A stretch of DNA of 64,000 bases from Sinorhizobium sp. B11 (GTDB taxonomy: Bacteria; Pseudomonadota; Alphaproteobacteria; Rhizobiales; Rhizobiaceae), in NCBI GenBank assembly GCA_039725955.1, contig CP091033.1, positions 1,860,001-1,924,000 of the forward strand. Reading direction: 5' to 3'. Under the pieces are notes generated by a model. That model was not told the origin of the DNA, ran no database searches, and saw only the letters and a program-made list of their open reading frames with translations. This document shows positions 52,104-61,694 of this stretch, piece by piece; position 1 is the first letter of the stretch; each line of letters starts with the position of its first letter. Both the position numbers and the translations under genes were made by a program.

Positions 52104-53147
52104 ATGAATATCAAGAGTCTCCTCCTTGCCTCTGCAGCCGCTATGGCAGTGGTTTCCGGCGCTCAGGCTGCTGACGCGATCGTCGCTGCAGAAGCGGAAC
52201 CGGTTGAATACGTCCGCGTCTGCGACGCCTACGGCACCGGCTACTTCTACATCCCGGGTACGGAAACCTGCCTGAAGATCAACGGTTACATCCGTCTTCA
52301 GGTTGACGTTGCTCCGAACGCAAGCTCGATCAGCGCGAGCGGCGGCGGTTCTGTTCCGAACGATTCCGACTGGGACGCCCGCACGCGAGGCCAGGTTCAG
52401 TTCACGGCCAAGAGCGATACCGAATACGGCCCGCTCACCGGTCTCGTCGTCATCCAGACGAATGCCGACAATGCGACGGACCAGAAGGCCCAGCTCGACT
52501 CCGCCTATATCGATATCGCCGGCTTCCGCGCTGGTCTCTTCTACTCCTGGTGGGACGATGGTCTCACCGGCGAAACCGACGATATCGGCTCCCCGGTCAC
52601 CCTGCATAACTCCATCCGTTACCAGTATGAGACGAGCGAATTCTACGCCGGCATCAGCGTTGACGAACTGGAAGACAGCCCATTCTACCGTGGTGAAGCC
52701 GCCAACAACTGGGGCGTAGGAGTCGCCGTCGCTGGCAGGGCAGGTGTGTTCACGTATCAGGTCACGGCTGGTTACGACACCGACAATGAAGAAGGCGCCG
52801 TTCGCGCCATGGGTACGGTTCCTATCGGCCCCGGCATTCTCAGCCTCGCCGGTATCTACTCCAGCAATCCGAATGCCTATTACAACAAGGCTGAGTGGGT
52901 TGTCGCTGGCGAGTATGCTGTCAAGGCGACCGACAAGCTGAAGTTCACTCCGGCGTTCCAGTATTACGGCCACTACGGCATCGTCGGTGACGAATTCAAC
53001 GACGACAACGATGCCTGGAAGGTCGGGTTGACGATCGACTACCAGTTCGTCGACAATTTTGCTGCGAAGATCTCCCTTCAGTATCTCGATCCGGATGGTG
53101 CCGAAGACGTCACGTCGGGCTTCCTGCGTCTGCAGCGCACGTTCTGA
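52104..53147 (+). CDS. rhizobial RopA-type outer-membrane porin
   Basis: 347 residues. Signal peptide (MNIKSLLLASAAAMAVVSGA, cleavage near AQAAD). The mature start has the rhizobial porin signature EYVRVCDAYGTGYFYIPG, then the two-Cys region ending in CLKINGYIRLQVD. Beta-strand rich throughout (SDTEYGPLTGLVVIQTNAD, NSIRYQYETSEFYAGIS) with a final strand GFLRLQRTF ending in Phe, as for BAM substrates. General diffusion pore. A PHO-box-like repeat lies upstream and a terminator hairpin follows. Confidence 0.95.
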   Translation: MNIKSLLLASAAAMAVVSGAQAADAIVAAEAEPVEYVRVCDAYGTGYFYIPGTETCLKINGYIRLQVDVAPNASSISASGGGSVPNDSDWDARTRGQVQFTAKSDTEYGPLTGLVVIQTNADNATDQKAQLDSAYIDIAGFRAGLFYSWWDDGLTGETDDIGSPVTLHNSIRYQYETSEFYAGISVDELEDSPFYRGEAANNWGVGVAVAGRAGVFTYQVTAGYDTDNEEGAVRAMGTVPIGPGILSLAGIYSSNPNAYYNKAEWVVAGEYAVKATDKLKFTPAFQYYGHYGIVGDEFNDDNDAWKVGLTIDYQFVDNFAAKISLQYLDPDGAEDVTSGFLRLQRTF

Positions 53148-53195
53148 TCAGAAATCCGGGCTCTCGGCTGTGACGAGGCGCGGATGATAAAGATC

Positions 53196-53228
53196 GAAGG
53201 CCTCACCAGCAGCGGGGCCTTCTTCGTT
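53196..53228 (+). terminator. terminator hairpin after the porin gene
   Basis: GAAGGCC pairs with GGCCTTC across 13 nt, followed by TTCGTTTG, about 50 nt after the porin stop. Moderate U-tract. Confidence 0.6.
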
Positions 53229-53453
53229 TGCTCGCCGAGTATTTTTGACGGTGATAGACAACCGTCCATGCACGCGCCTCCCACATCACCTGCCAGACCG
53301 CGCGAGCGAGCGACATCGATAATGTCTTCGCGGCCAATGGTCGGATCTTCCCTGTTCCAGGTGGCACCGAGCCTAGATCAACACTCTTGGCCCCCTTCCG
53401 GTCGAACCCGCACGAAGACGATGCGGGTTGAATCAACGCCTGAATCGGCTGCC

Positions 53454-53957
53454 TTATCTATTGCCGAGATGCCAGGCCTCGAACAGCGGGCCGGAGGCGC
53501 CTTGCACCGGATCGGTTTCGGGCAACGCGACCTCGGCGATCGTTTTGAGGAATTCTGCGGTCGCAGCGCTTGTCTGAACGTCAGCGTGTTGGCCTGGCGG
53601 GTAGGCGCCAACCACTCGAAAATCACTGCTTGCGCCCAGGTTTTGATGTCCCGTCCCCGCTGGAAGGACGAGACAATCTCCCGCGTGTAACTCGAACACT
53701 TTACCGGTGGGGCCGCCGATCAGAAGTTTCGCCGTTCCTTTGCCGATACCAAGCACTTCGTGAGCGCCCGCGTGATAGTGTTGATAATCGAAAACACCAT
53801 CACGCCAGACACCTTCCCATCCGTGCGAGGTGAATAGACGCGCGAATTCCTCACAACCATCATCGCAGATGAAGATTTCACGATAGACGATAACCGGAAG
53901 CGTCTGGTTGTTGGGCACCCAGTCGCTTTTATCAAAAAAGATCGTTTGCGCTTCCAT
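53454..53957 (-). CDS. cupin (YjlB-like) protein
   Basis: 167 residues from ATG 53957. Single cupin barrel: metal-ligand pattern YQHYHAGAHEVLGIGKGTAK in the first motif, and AGDCLVLPAGTGHQNLGAS in the second. The flanking segments (FARLFTSHGWEGVW, VGAYPPGQHADV) are as in YjlB proteins. Function unknown; likely binds a metal ion. An ATG at 53972 is also in frame. Confidence 0.8.
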   Translation of the reverse strand: MEAQTIFFDKSDWVPNNQTLPVIVYREIFICDDGCEEFARLFTSHGWEGVWRDGVFDYQHYHAGAHEVLGIGKGTAKLLIGGPTGKVFELHAGDCLVLPAGTGHQNLGASSDFRVVGAYPPGQHADVQTSAATAEFLKTIAEVALPETDPVQGASGPLFEAWHLGNR

Positions 53958-54035
53958 GTCTTCACCCATCACAAGAACAATGCGGAATAATACACCCGCG
54001 GAGCGGAAAGCCCGGCACTTGGGCCGGGCCTCGCT

Positions 54036-54323
54036 TCAATCCCGATGCTCGGGCATGTCTTTGAGCTGATCCTTGGTCCAGCCAGTCACGGCGTGAATGA
54101 CCCCGTCCTCATCTCTCATCCAGTCGAAATCCTTGAATGGGACGGCAACTGGCTTGGCTCCAATACCGAGGAACCCGCCCACGTCGATAACGGCGAGGCT
54201 GGTCCCGTGGATGTGATCTATCGTTCCAACCTTCTGGTCATTAGCTCCGTAGACGGTCGCGCCTTCGAGGTTTGTCGGGGTGAGTTCATCCGGTGTCAGC
54301 CGAACATGATTGCTATGGTCCAT
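54036..54323 (-). CDS. PRC-barrel domain protein
   Basis: 95 residues. GGAGGAATCTC directly before ATG 54323. PRC-barrel pattern: NLEGATVYGANDQKVGTIDH, VIDVGGFLGIGAKPVAVPF. The end has GWTKDQLKDMPEH. Such small proteins are common in rhizobia, often stress-induced, with unknown biochemistry. Confidence 0.85.
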   Translation of the reverse strand: MDHSNHVRLTPDELTPTNLEGATVYGANDQKVGTIDHIHGTSLAVIDVGGFLGIGAKPVAVPFKDFDWMRDEDGVIHAVTGWTKDQLKDMPEHRD

Positions 54324-54495
54324 GAGATTCCTCCTTTGTTGTGTGAGGCATGAACCGCACAAGCTCTCATTTGTTCCTCTTCGTCTCGGCAGGCGGCGCT
54401 CGCTGTTCGCCGCAATGCTTGACGTCACCGCCGCGTCAAGTAGCTTTCATGCTAAATTAGCTTTGCAGAAATCCACTACGTCGAGCGAAACAGCC

Positions 54496-54678
54496 ATGGC
54501 AGCAGGAAACAAACCGTCCCAGGCGGCAGCACCACAGAAACGTCGCCACAAATTCAATCCCAAGCGAGACCCGAAGCCACAGGTACTTGCCCAAGCCAAT
54601 CGCACTGTTTTACGGATGGCTTCAGTGGTCGTGGTTGCATTTATCGTCGCCGTCGTCGCCGTTCAGGCATTCTGGTAG
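54496..54678 (+). CDS. small basic single-helix membrane protein
   Basis: 60 residues: a basic N-terminal part (QKRRHKFNPKRDPKPQ) and one C-terminal helix (MASVVVVAFIVAVVAVQAFW). This is a tail-anchor-like topology. No family recognised. Divergent from the PRC-barrel gene. Confidence 0.5.
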   Translation: MAAGNKPSQAAAPQKRRHKFNPKRDPKPQVLAQANRTVLRMASVVVVAFIVAVVAVQAFW

Positions 54679-54790
54679 CCGCCCCGCGCGGTTCCGAGGC
54701 CATGAATTCGAAGGTGATAGACCATGCCGATTCCGGATCGTAGGACCGGCAGCCAATGGCAATGCGGATCGGCCCTCATGCCCACCTAGC

Positions 54791-54910
54791 ATGCGGAAAT
54801 GTACCTGTGGCGCTCTTTCCCTCGAAGTGGACGGCGATCCTCGGCACAGTCACATCTGTAGCTGCACGCGGTGTCAGCGCGCATCCGGCAGCGCACTTCG
54901 CACAATCTAG
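54791..54910 (+). pseudogene. truncated GFA-family remnant
   Basis: 39 codons from ATG 54791 encode MRKCTCGALSLEVDGDP and then CSCTRCQRASGSALRTI before a stop. This is only the N-terminal third of a GFA domain, with four of the expected cysteines, and no continuation was found in any frame downstream. Confidence 0.6.
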
Positions 54911-54967
54911 AACGACCATGAAAATGTCCATGGATCATACCTCCTTGATTTGGGCATGGATCGTCTC

Positions 54968-55825
54968 CTATCCGCACATCCGGTCCCGCCAATTCCGCAC
55001 ACCCACCGGCACTATGCCGAATTCGGCCATCAGCTCTGCGGCCCGTCCACTGCGAAAGAACTCATATTCTCCCGTCCGGAACGCCGCATCGCTCGCCATG
55101 TGCTCAATCTCGCCGGGTGCATTGAAATGCAGCGCAAGCCAGCTCACGCCTTCGGGCACACGTGAGAACAGGTCGCGATAGGCCGCCTCGATGCCCTGCG
55201 GCCATGCCCAGGGCGTTTCCAGTTGCAGGTCGACAATCGGATTCCCGCGCTGGCGCGCCCTTCCCGATGCTGCGTCGAATTCCGCAGTCGTCACCGGACC
55301 GACATAGTCCATAACGGAGAACGTCATGTAGTCCTTCATCAGGAGGATCGGCAGGCGGTAATCGGCACCCAGCCGCTCGTAGACGGTAACGAACTCGGGC
55401 ATCATCGCGGTACCCATGTGGCAATCGAGGTGGGTCACATCGATGCCTGCAGCAAGCGCTGCCTCGATCTGGGCGCGCAGCTCGCGCTCCACCGCCGCCG
55501 GATCGGCGTTGCGGCGCACGTCGGGGACCTCGGCCCAGAAATAACCGTCGGGATCGGTCAGGCCCCTATTCGAAACACCGGTCAGCGGACGCCAGCGATA
55601 GGGCTTCATGTCCGAGTTGAGGGTCAGGTGCACGCCGAGATCGAGTTCCGGATTGTCGCGGGCGATGGCAGCGATTTCGGCAAACCACGGGCACGGCACC
55701 ATCACCGAGCCGGCGGTGCACAGCCCCAGGCGGGTGAGCTCGCGGAAAGCAGTATTGGCGCCGTGGCTGATGCCGACGTCGTCTTCGTGAACGACAACGA
55801 AACGGGAATTGGATTGCGAGGACAT
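54968..55825 (-). CDS. ChbG/YdjC-family carbohydrate deacetylase
   Basis: 285 residues from ATG 55825 (AAGGGTGA upstream). The YdjC fold is shown by VVVHEDDVGISHGANTAF with the metal-binding Asp pair, LDLGVHLTLNS and VTHLDCHMGTAM with the metal His residues. Such enzymes remove N-acetyl groups from oligosaccharides. A C-terminal LALHFNAPGEIEH also fits. It is next to the type I secretion locus but separated by 240 nt. Confidence 0.85.
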   Translation of the reverse strand: MSSQSNSRFVVVHEDDVGISHGANTAFRELTRLGLCTAGSVMVPCPWFAEIAAIARDNPELDLGVHLTLNSDMKPYRWRPLTGVSNRGLTDPDGYFWAEVPDVRRNADPAAVERELRAQIEAALAAGIDVTHLDCHMGTAMMPEFVTVYERLGADYRLPILLMKDYMTFSVMDYVGPVTTAEFDAASGRARQRGNPIVDLQLETPWAWPQGIEAAYRDLFSRVPEGVSWLALHFNAPGEIEHMASDAAFRTGEYEFFRSGRAAELMAEFGIVPVGVRNWRDRMCG

Positions 55826-56065
55826 TCTGGTCACCCTTTCTCGCGGCCGCCGCGACATGCGCCGGCTTCATCGAGTTCGGGGGACCAGGCGCCGTAACGC
55901 CGGATTCCAGGACGCTTCTGCGACGTCCCTTTTTCGCTCCGGACCGAGTTTGCACCCTCAGGTCCGGGCTTGCAAGTCGAACCGGCTCCGCCCAGTTCTG
56001 CAGGGTCAGACAACGAGGGGATATTTCGTCTTGTCACTCCCTGCGGCAGGCGATCGAATAAGGAA

Positions 56066-57388
56066 CTATTCCTCGCGGAATGCCCGGCTGAACTGATCAG
56101 TGAGCGGTTTGGCGAGAAACGACATCGCTGTCCGTTCTTTGGTCGAGACGAAGACTTCAACAGGCATGCCGGGAAGAAGCTTCTTGTTTCCAAGTCTGGC
56201 GAGCTCTGTTGCGGTCACGGCTACGTCGGCAAGGTAGAATATCTGGCCTGTCGCTGGATCTGTGCTGGTGGCTGCGGAGACGTAAGCGATGCTGCCGTCA
56301 AGTTCGGGCGTTGCACGCTGGTTGAAGGCGGAGAACCGCAGCCTGGCGTCCTGGCCGATGAAAACCTGGTCGATATCGGTGGGGGAGAGCCTCGCCTCTA
56401 TCTTCAGCGAAGCGTCGGCCGGCACCAGCGTCACCAGCTTTTCAGCCGGTGTAATGACGCCGCCGATCGTATGCACGAAAAGCTCGTTCACTGTCCCGGT
56501 CAGTGGCGCCCGAATATCTGTCCGTGACAGCCGGTCTTCGACAGCGATCCGTCGTTCCCGCAATTCGGACAGCTTCGGTTCGACGACACTCAGCTCTCGT
56601 TGCGCCTCGGTGCGCGCAGCTTCATCGATGGCAATGATCTGGACCTGGATCTCACTCATCCGCGCTCGCGACCGTGCAATATTGGCCTGGATCTCTCCGC
56701 TCTCTCCCGTCAGCTTCGCGAGTTCGCGGTCGATCACGTATTTGCGGGACGTGTCGACGAGTTTCTTGTCCGCCAGGCCTTTGATCTTGCTATGTTCGAC
56801 CCTCACGAGATCGAGCTCATCGGCCTTTGCTTGATGCTGCGCGACGAGGCCTTTCAGTTCCTCCTCAAGTTGGGATATTCCGTACTGGAGCTGCTGTTTC
56901 TGATTTTGCCTGTTGCGACGATTTCCATCGAACAATCGCAGCTCGCCGGATGAGATAAGGGGAAACTCAGCGCTGAACGCAGGCTCGAAAGCGAGTTCCT
57001 CCTGATTGTCCCGTTCGGCGATCAGGCGCGCCTGGCGTGCCGCGAGCTCGACGAGTTGCGTCTTGACGATCGACAATTCGGCGCGCGTCTGGGCATCGTC
57101 GAGGCGCAGCATGACCTGCCCCTTGCTCACGACGTCTCCTTCCTTGACTGCGATCTCACTGACGATCCCGCCGTCGCGATGCTGGATCGACTTCAGGTTT
57201 CGATCGACCTTGATGACGCCTGACGCGATGATCGCGCCTTGCAGCTGGGTCGTCGCTGCCCAGCCGCCTGCCCCTGCAAAGAGCAGGAGGCCGAGCGCTA
57301 TACCGGCAAGAACTCGTGATGTGACAGGGAAAGCGTTGTTCACCTCGGGTGAGGGAGCATATTGAGTTTTCGGTTGCTTTGCAGACAC
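56066..57388 (-). CDS. type I secretion membrane fusion protein (HlyD/PrsE-like)
   Basis: 440 residues, the length of rhizobial PrsE. One N-terminal membrane helix (about 24-48), a lipoyl half (SGVIKVDRNLKSIQHRDGGI, VKEGDVVSKGQVMLRLDD), a long coiled coil (about 105-290), a second lipoyl half (DIRAPLTGTVNELFVHTIGG) and a beta-barrel region ending in LLPGMPVEVFVST. Links the ABC exporter to an outer-membrane TolC-type duct. Last gene of the secretion unit, 14 nt after the membrane-anchored RTX gene. Confidence 0.92.
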   Translation of the reverse strand: MSAKQPKTQYAPSPEVNNAFPVTSRVLAGIALGLLLFAGAGGWAATTQLQGAIIASGVIKVDRNLKSIQHRDGGIVSEIAVKEGDVVSKGQVMLRLDDAQTRAELSIVKTQLVELAARQARLIAERDNQEELAFEPAFSAEFPLISSGELRLFDGNRRNRQNQKQQLQYGISQLEEELKGLVAQHQAKADELDLVRVEHSKIKGLADKKLVDTSRKYVIDRELAKLTGESGEIQANIARSRARMSEIQVQIIAIDEAARTEAQRELSVVEPKLSELRERRIAVEDRLSRTDIRAPLTGTVNELFVHTIGGVITPAEKLVTLVPADASLKIEARLSPTDIDQVFIGQDARLRFSAFNQRATPELDGSIAYVSAATSTDPATGQIFYLADVAVTATELARLGNKKLLPGMPVEVFVSTKERTAMSFLAKPLTDQFSRAFREE

Positions 57389-57402
57389 GTCTTGTCTCCC
57401 GC

Positions 57403-59862
57403 TCAGGTATTCTCGACGATCACGAGGAGATGGTGCCCCGTCAGATTGATCGTCATTTCGTAATGTTGATCCTTGTCCATATCGACTTCGATGAAGGTGC
57501 GGCTCATGTCATCCGTTCCCTCATGACGTACACGTATCGGCAGGGGCTCGGAGTCGGCCTTCTCGCCGTAAATATCCTCGAAGCGATCCTCCAGCCCGTC
57601 CATGACCTCCTCGAAGATCTTGTACTTGGACACGTCGATACGGTCCCCGACCATGAAGTCCAGAATCTGATGGACGACCTCGGCACTTTGGCTTGCAGGA
57701 ACGCTGAACTCGAACGTGTCGCTCCCCGCCCCGCCCTCGACGACAATAGCCACCGGTCCGGCCCGGACGACGTCATCGCCCGAACCACCGATAATTTTTT
57801 CAAATCCGTCGATGCTGTCATGACCAACATCGAAACCGGTGGCCTTGCCTGTTGTCAGGTCGATAAGCACGCCGTGGGCGGCCTGGGAATAGTCGATCGT
57901 GTCGAAACCGTCCTCACCCCGGAAGTCGTCATCCGCCGCATCGGCAGCCGCGGCGACCGTGTCATCGCCCTTACCGGCGAGGATACAATCGGCATCGTCG
58001 CCGTCGCGCAGGAGGTCGTCACCTTCGCCGGTACTGATGATCTCGAAGTTGCTTATTCCATCGGTGCCGATCTCCTGGCCGGATGCGCTACCAGCAGCGA
58101 GATCAACGACGACGGACATGAGTGCGGCTGAATAATCGAGCGTGTCCGTTCCGCTTCCGCCATCGTAGCTATCTGCCACGCAATCGAGGTCGCCTGTGAC
58201 GACGTCATTGCCATCGCCGCCGTTGACGACATCCGAAGCGCCTCTGCCGCTCAGATGGTCATCGCCGCCGTTGCCATGAATTTCTTCGGCCCCGGCACTG
58301 CCAGTAACGATGTCATCGTTTGCGCCAGCGCGTACGATTTCGAAGTTCGAAATCGAGTCGGTGCCGATCTCGGCTCCGGAAGCGATGCCATCTGCCAGAT
58401 TGATCTCGGCCACCTCCACAAGCGCAGAATAATCGAGGCTGTCGATCCCGGCTCCGCCGTCGTAAGTATCGTTCACCCGGTCGGCGTCACCGGCAACCGT
58501 GTCGTTGCCATCCTCGCCGTTGACCGTGTCCTCGCCGCTGCCGCCGCGCAGCACATCGTTGCCGGTGCCGCCGGCGAGGCTGTCGTTTCCATCTCCCCCC
58601 TCGAGAACGTCGTTGCCGTCATCGCCTTTCAAAGCGTCATTGCCGGCGCCGCCGTGCAGGATGTCGCCATCGGCACCGCCGCTCAGCAGATCGTCGCCGG
58701 CGTCTCCGAAGATACTGTCGCGACCCTCCTCGCCATATAGGCGGTCATCGCCGGCGCCTCCGAAGATGTGGTCGTCGCCGAGACCGGCGAGAACGATGTC
58801 ATTGCCCCTGCCCGCAAAGATCGTATCGTCTCCACTGCCGCCAACGATATTGTCGTTTCCATCGCCGGCATCCACGGTATCGCTTCCGTCTCTGGCGTCG
58901 ATATTGTCATCGCCGGCCAGTCCGTCGATATCATCGACGCAACTGGTACCGACCAGCAGGTCGTCTCCGTCAGTACCGGTTATTGGTGCGGTCTCGACGA
59001 CGGAGAAATGCGCAGTCTGCTGCACCGAGGCGGTGCCGTCGGTAATCTGGTAGTGGATGGTCACCGGGCCAAGGCCTTCGGCCTGATAAGACCATCCACC
59101 GTCTGCCTGCACCAGCTTGCCGGATGAGACTTTGATGTCCTTGACCGACAGTGCGTCCCCATCGGGGTCCGATGTGCCGCGCAAAAAATCGGCCAAGCCG
59201 ATCAAGGCAATCGTGCAGCCGGAAACATCGGCGAGTGTCACCGGGTTGCCGACCCGTGGCGCACGGTTGTGTGCCTTCTCCTGCTGAACCGGCTTGTCCT
59301 CTTTCGCCTGCGGTGTCGCTGAAGCGGCTCCGGCGGCGCCTGTCCAGGCCTGATCCTTGGACATGCGCACCGGAACGATTGATGCTGGCTTGGCGACGGT
59401 CCAGGCATTATCGTTGGATGCGTGGAAGGAAACGGAGATCCCGCCTGACGTTTTCAGGAGAGCAAGGCTCGGCAGGTTCAGCCTGCCGAATTCGATCGGC
59501 GGCGAGTCCGATTGCAGGTAGCTCACGGCGTTCTTGTGGTTGGACAGATGCACTCCTCCCGCCTTTCTTGGAGGCGGTGCCGCTTCCTCCTCGATCGCTG
59601 TTCCTGCCAAGGAGCCAGTGGTGGCGGGATCGGTCGCAGGCAGGCCCTCGTCGGCATCCGTGGACGGGCGCTGAGCCGCCTCTCCTGCCGGCAGGCCTTC
59701 GTGCTGCGCTGACAGTGCGCTCTTCAGATAGAGCGCGAATCCTGTGAGAAAGAGCGTCAGGAACATCGGCACTTTACTGTTTTTGTCCTCATTCTTGAGA
59801 ACATAGCGATCGTGCGCGTCGTGATCTTCCTTGACGGGTTTGGTTGCCTTGACCTCGATCAT
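57403..59862 (-). CDS. RTX protein with N-terminal membrane helix and cadherin-like domain
   Basis: 819 residues. A short charged cytosolic N-terminus (about 1-31) is followed by one membrane helix (VPMFLTLFLTGFALYLKSAL, about 32-51). Then a low-complexity linker (about 52-110), a region with HLSNHKNAVSYLQSD, a cadherin-like domain (about 205-290, GTSDPDGDALSVKDIKV, VTIHYQITDG) and calcium-binding nonapeptide repeats from about 295 to 720 (GGAGDDRLYGEEG, GGDGNDSLAGGTGND). The C-terminus (about 735-819) is a different, acidic/aromatic region. The start overlaps the ABC gene stop (ATGA). An RTX gene between the ABC and adaptor genes, with an anchor, suggests a dedicated cell-bound partner rather than an ordinary secreted substrate. 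Confidence 0.85.
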   Translation of the reverse strand: MIEVKATKPVKEDHDAHDRYVLKNEDKNSKVPMFLTLFLTGFALYLKSALSAQHEGLPAGEAAQRPSTDADEGLPATDPATTGSLAGTAIEEEAAPPPRKAGGVHLSNHKNAVSYLQSDSPPIEFGRLNLPSLALLKTSGGISVSFHASNDNAWTVAKPASIVPVRMSKDQAWTGAAGAASATPQAKEDKPVQQEKAHNRAPRVGNPVTLADVSGCTIALIGLADFLRGTSDPDGDALSVKDIKVSSGKLVQADGGWSYQAEGLGPVTIHYQITDGTASVQQTAHFSVVETAPITGTDGDDLLVGTSCVDDIDGLAGDDNIDARDGSDTVDAGDGNDNIVGGSGDDTIFAGRGNDIVLAGLGDDHIFGGAGDDRLYGEEGRDSIFGDAGDDLLSGGADGDILHGGAGNDALKGDDGNDVLEGGDGNDSLAGGTGNDVLRGGSGEDTVNGEDGNDTVAGDADRVNDTYDGGAGIDSLDYSALVEVAEINLADGIASGAEIGTDSISNFEIVRAGANDDIVTGSAGAEEIHGNGGDDHLSGRGASDVVNGGDGNDVVTGDLDCVADSYDGGSGTDTLDYSAALMSVVVDLAAGSASGQEIGTDGISNFEIISTGEGDDLLRDGDDADCILAGKGDDTVAAAADAADDDFRGEDGFDTIDYSQAAHGVLIDLTTGKATGFDVGHDSIDGFEKIIGGSGDDVVRAGPVAIVVEGGAGSDTFEFSVPASQSAEVVHQILDFMVGDRIDVSKYKIFEEVMDGLEDRFEDIYGEKADSEPLPIRVRHEGTDDMSRTFIEVDMDKDQHYEMTINLTGHHLLVIVENT

Positions 59863-61634
59863 TCTGACATCCTCGCTGTCATACGCGAGCCGACCTGAGC
59901 TGCGGCCGCAGGTTTGCTGCCAGTGTCCGCAACCGATGGCTTGAGGATGTCGTCCTTGGGTCCGAACGCTATCATCTTTCCATTCTGGATGACGGCAACC
60001 ATATCAACGGCGGCGAGTGCGCTCGGCCGGTGAGCGATGACGATTGCGATGCCACCGCGGGCGCGCACTGCCCTGATCGTCTGGGTGAGTGCCATCTCGC
60101 CCTCGCCATCAAGGTTCGAATTGGGCTCATCCATGATGACGATGAAGGGATTGCGGTAGAGCGCCCTTGCAAGACCGATGCGCTGGCGCTGCCCGGCAGA
60201 AAGCGAGATGCCCTGCGGCCCGAGGGCTGTGCGGTAGCCATCGGGCATGCGCACGACCATCTCATGAATACCCGTGGTTTGAGCGGCTTCGACGATCGCG
60301 CGCGGATCGACCTGCGGCTCCAGGCGCGAGATGTTTTCCTCGATCGTCGCGTCCAGAAGCGCCACATCCTGCGGCAGGTATCCGACGTGCTGGCCGAGAT
60401 CCGCATCCGACCATTGCGTGAGTTCCGCATCGTCGAGCCTGACGCTGCCGCGAAGGGTCGGCCAGACACCGGTCAAGGCGCGTGCGAGCGTCGTCTTGCC
60501 GCCACCGCTTGGACCGATGATGCCGAGCGCCTGGCCTGCGGCGATCTCGAAGCTGACTTCACTGAGAAGGACCCTTCCCGAGCCAGGCGCAGCGACTGTT
60601 ATCTTCTCGACCTTCAGCGAGTGGGCAGGCGCTGGCAGCGCCATCGGCGCAACTGTGCCCGAAAGCGCGATGACCGTCTCCTTCAGCCGGTTGAAGGCCG
60701 TACGGGCGGCGACAAAACCCTTCCAGTTGCCAATTGCGAGATCCACGGGCGCAAGCGCGCGTGCGGAGGCAACCGAAGCGGCGATGATTGCACCCGCCGA
60801 CAGCTCTCCCTTGATCGTCAACCAGGCGCCGAGGCCAAGCACGGCAGACTGCAGGATCATGCGGAGCACACGCGAAATCGCTCCGAAGGTACCGCTGATA
60901 TCGTTGGTGCGGGTCTGCAGCTCGAGATGGTCCTGATTGGCGCGGTTGAAGCGATCGACCGCGCGCCCTGCAAAGCCCATCGCCTTGAGGATATCGGCGT
61001 TGCGAGCATTGGAATCGGCAATGGCGTTGCGCTCTATCCCCGATTTATGCGTGGCGCTCGCCAAACGGCGCGTCATGAGTTCTGCCACGATCGTCAGTAT
61101 CGAGAGGATGAACGCGCCGGCGAATGTGAGTGCTCCGAGATAGGGATGGAGCATGTAGACGAAGATCAGATAGAGCGGCACCCATGGCAGGTCGAATAGG
61201 GCAACCGGGCCTTGACTGCCGAGGAAGGCACGAACCGTATCGACATCGCGTCCACGCTCCAGCGATTCAGCTGTCGAAAAGCCGAACCGCGGCATGTCGA
61301 TCGCGACCTGATGCGCCATGGGAGCGATCCGACTGTCGAGCCGCGCACCCATGCGCACCAGAATTTGCGATCGGATGATGTCGAAGAATCCCTGGAACAG
61401 ATAGAGGCCGATTGCCAGTGCCGAAAGCCCAAGGAGGGTTGGGACACTGCCGCTGGTCAGCGCACGGTCATAGATTTGCAGCATGTAGAAGGAACCGGTC
61501 AGCGCCAGAACGTTGATAACCCCCGACGTGATGACCAGGAACACCAATATGCCCCTTAATCCATGGGTCAGTTTCCCGATCTGTTTGCGCTTGCTGCCGG
61601 TGAGCGGAGTTTTAGGACGCATATCGTTCACCAC
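59859..61634 (-). CDS. type I secretion ABC transporter (PrsD-like)
   Basis: 591 residues: membrane domain with about six helices (residues 25-330) and an ATPase domain with Walker A IGPSGGGKTTLARAL, signature ISLSAGQRQRIGLARAL and Walker B FIVIMDEPNSNLD. There is no N-terminal C39 peptidase, matching exporters of RTX proteins with C-terminal signals. Similar in length and plan to rhizobial PrsD. Coupled to the next RTX gene by ATGA overlap. Separated from the upstream RTX gene by a strong hairpin. Confidence 0.93.
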   Translation of the reverse strand: MVNDMRPKTPLTGSKRKQIGKLTHGLRGILVFLVITSGVINVLALTGSFYMLQIYDRALTSGSVPTLLGLSALAIGLYLFQGFFDIIRSQILVRMGARLDSRIAPMAHQVAIDMPRFGFSTAESLERGRDVDTVRAFLGSQGPVALFDLPWVPLYLIFVYMLHPYLGALTFAGAFILSILTIVAELMTRRLASATHKSGIERNAIADSNARNADILKAMGFAGRAVDRFNRANQDHLELQTRTNDISGTFGAISRVLRMILQSAVLGLGAWLTIKGELSAGAIIAASVASARALAPVDLAIGNWKGFVAARTAFNRLKETVIALSGTVAPMALPAPAHSLKVEKITVAAPGSGRVLLSEVSFEIAAGQALGIIGPSGGGKTTLARALTGVWPTLRGSVRLDDAELTQWSDADLGQHVGYLPQDVALLDATIEENISRLEPQVDPRAIVEAAQTTGIHEMVVRMPDGYRTALGPQGISLSAGQRQRIGLARALYRNPFIVIMDEPNSNLDGEGEMALTQTIRAVRARGGIAIVIAHRPSALAAVDMVAVIQNGKMIAFGPKDDILKPSVADTGSKPAAAAQVGSRMTARMSE

Positions 61635-61655
61635 TTCCTGCTTATATTGAGCTAA

Positions 61656-61684
61656 GCGGCGCGCCGGTCTGACCGGCGCGCCGC
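61656..61684 (-). repeat. intercistronic hairpin between RTX and exporter genes
   Basis: GCGGCGCGCCGGT and its perfect complement ACCGGCGCGCCGC flank a 3-nt loop, 22 nt before the exporter start. No U-run follows on the minus strand, so it is more likely a partial terminator or a 3'-end stabiliser than a full stop. Confidence 0.7.
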
Positions 61685-61694
61685 GTTTGGCGCA

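Noticed and set aside
51996..52973. 325-residue minus-strand open frame opposite the porin
   Set aside because: Antisense shadow of the porin gene, which has clear family and signal-peptide evidence.
60030..61199. 389-residue plus-strand open frame opposite the ABC exporter
   Set aside because: Shadow of the exporter gene; Arg-rich and without motifs.
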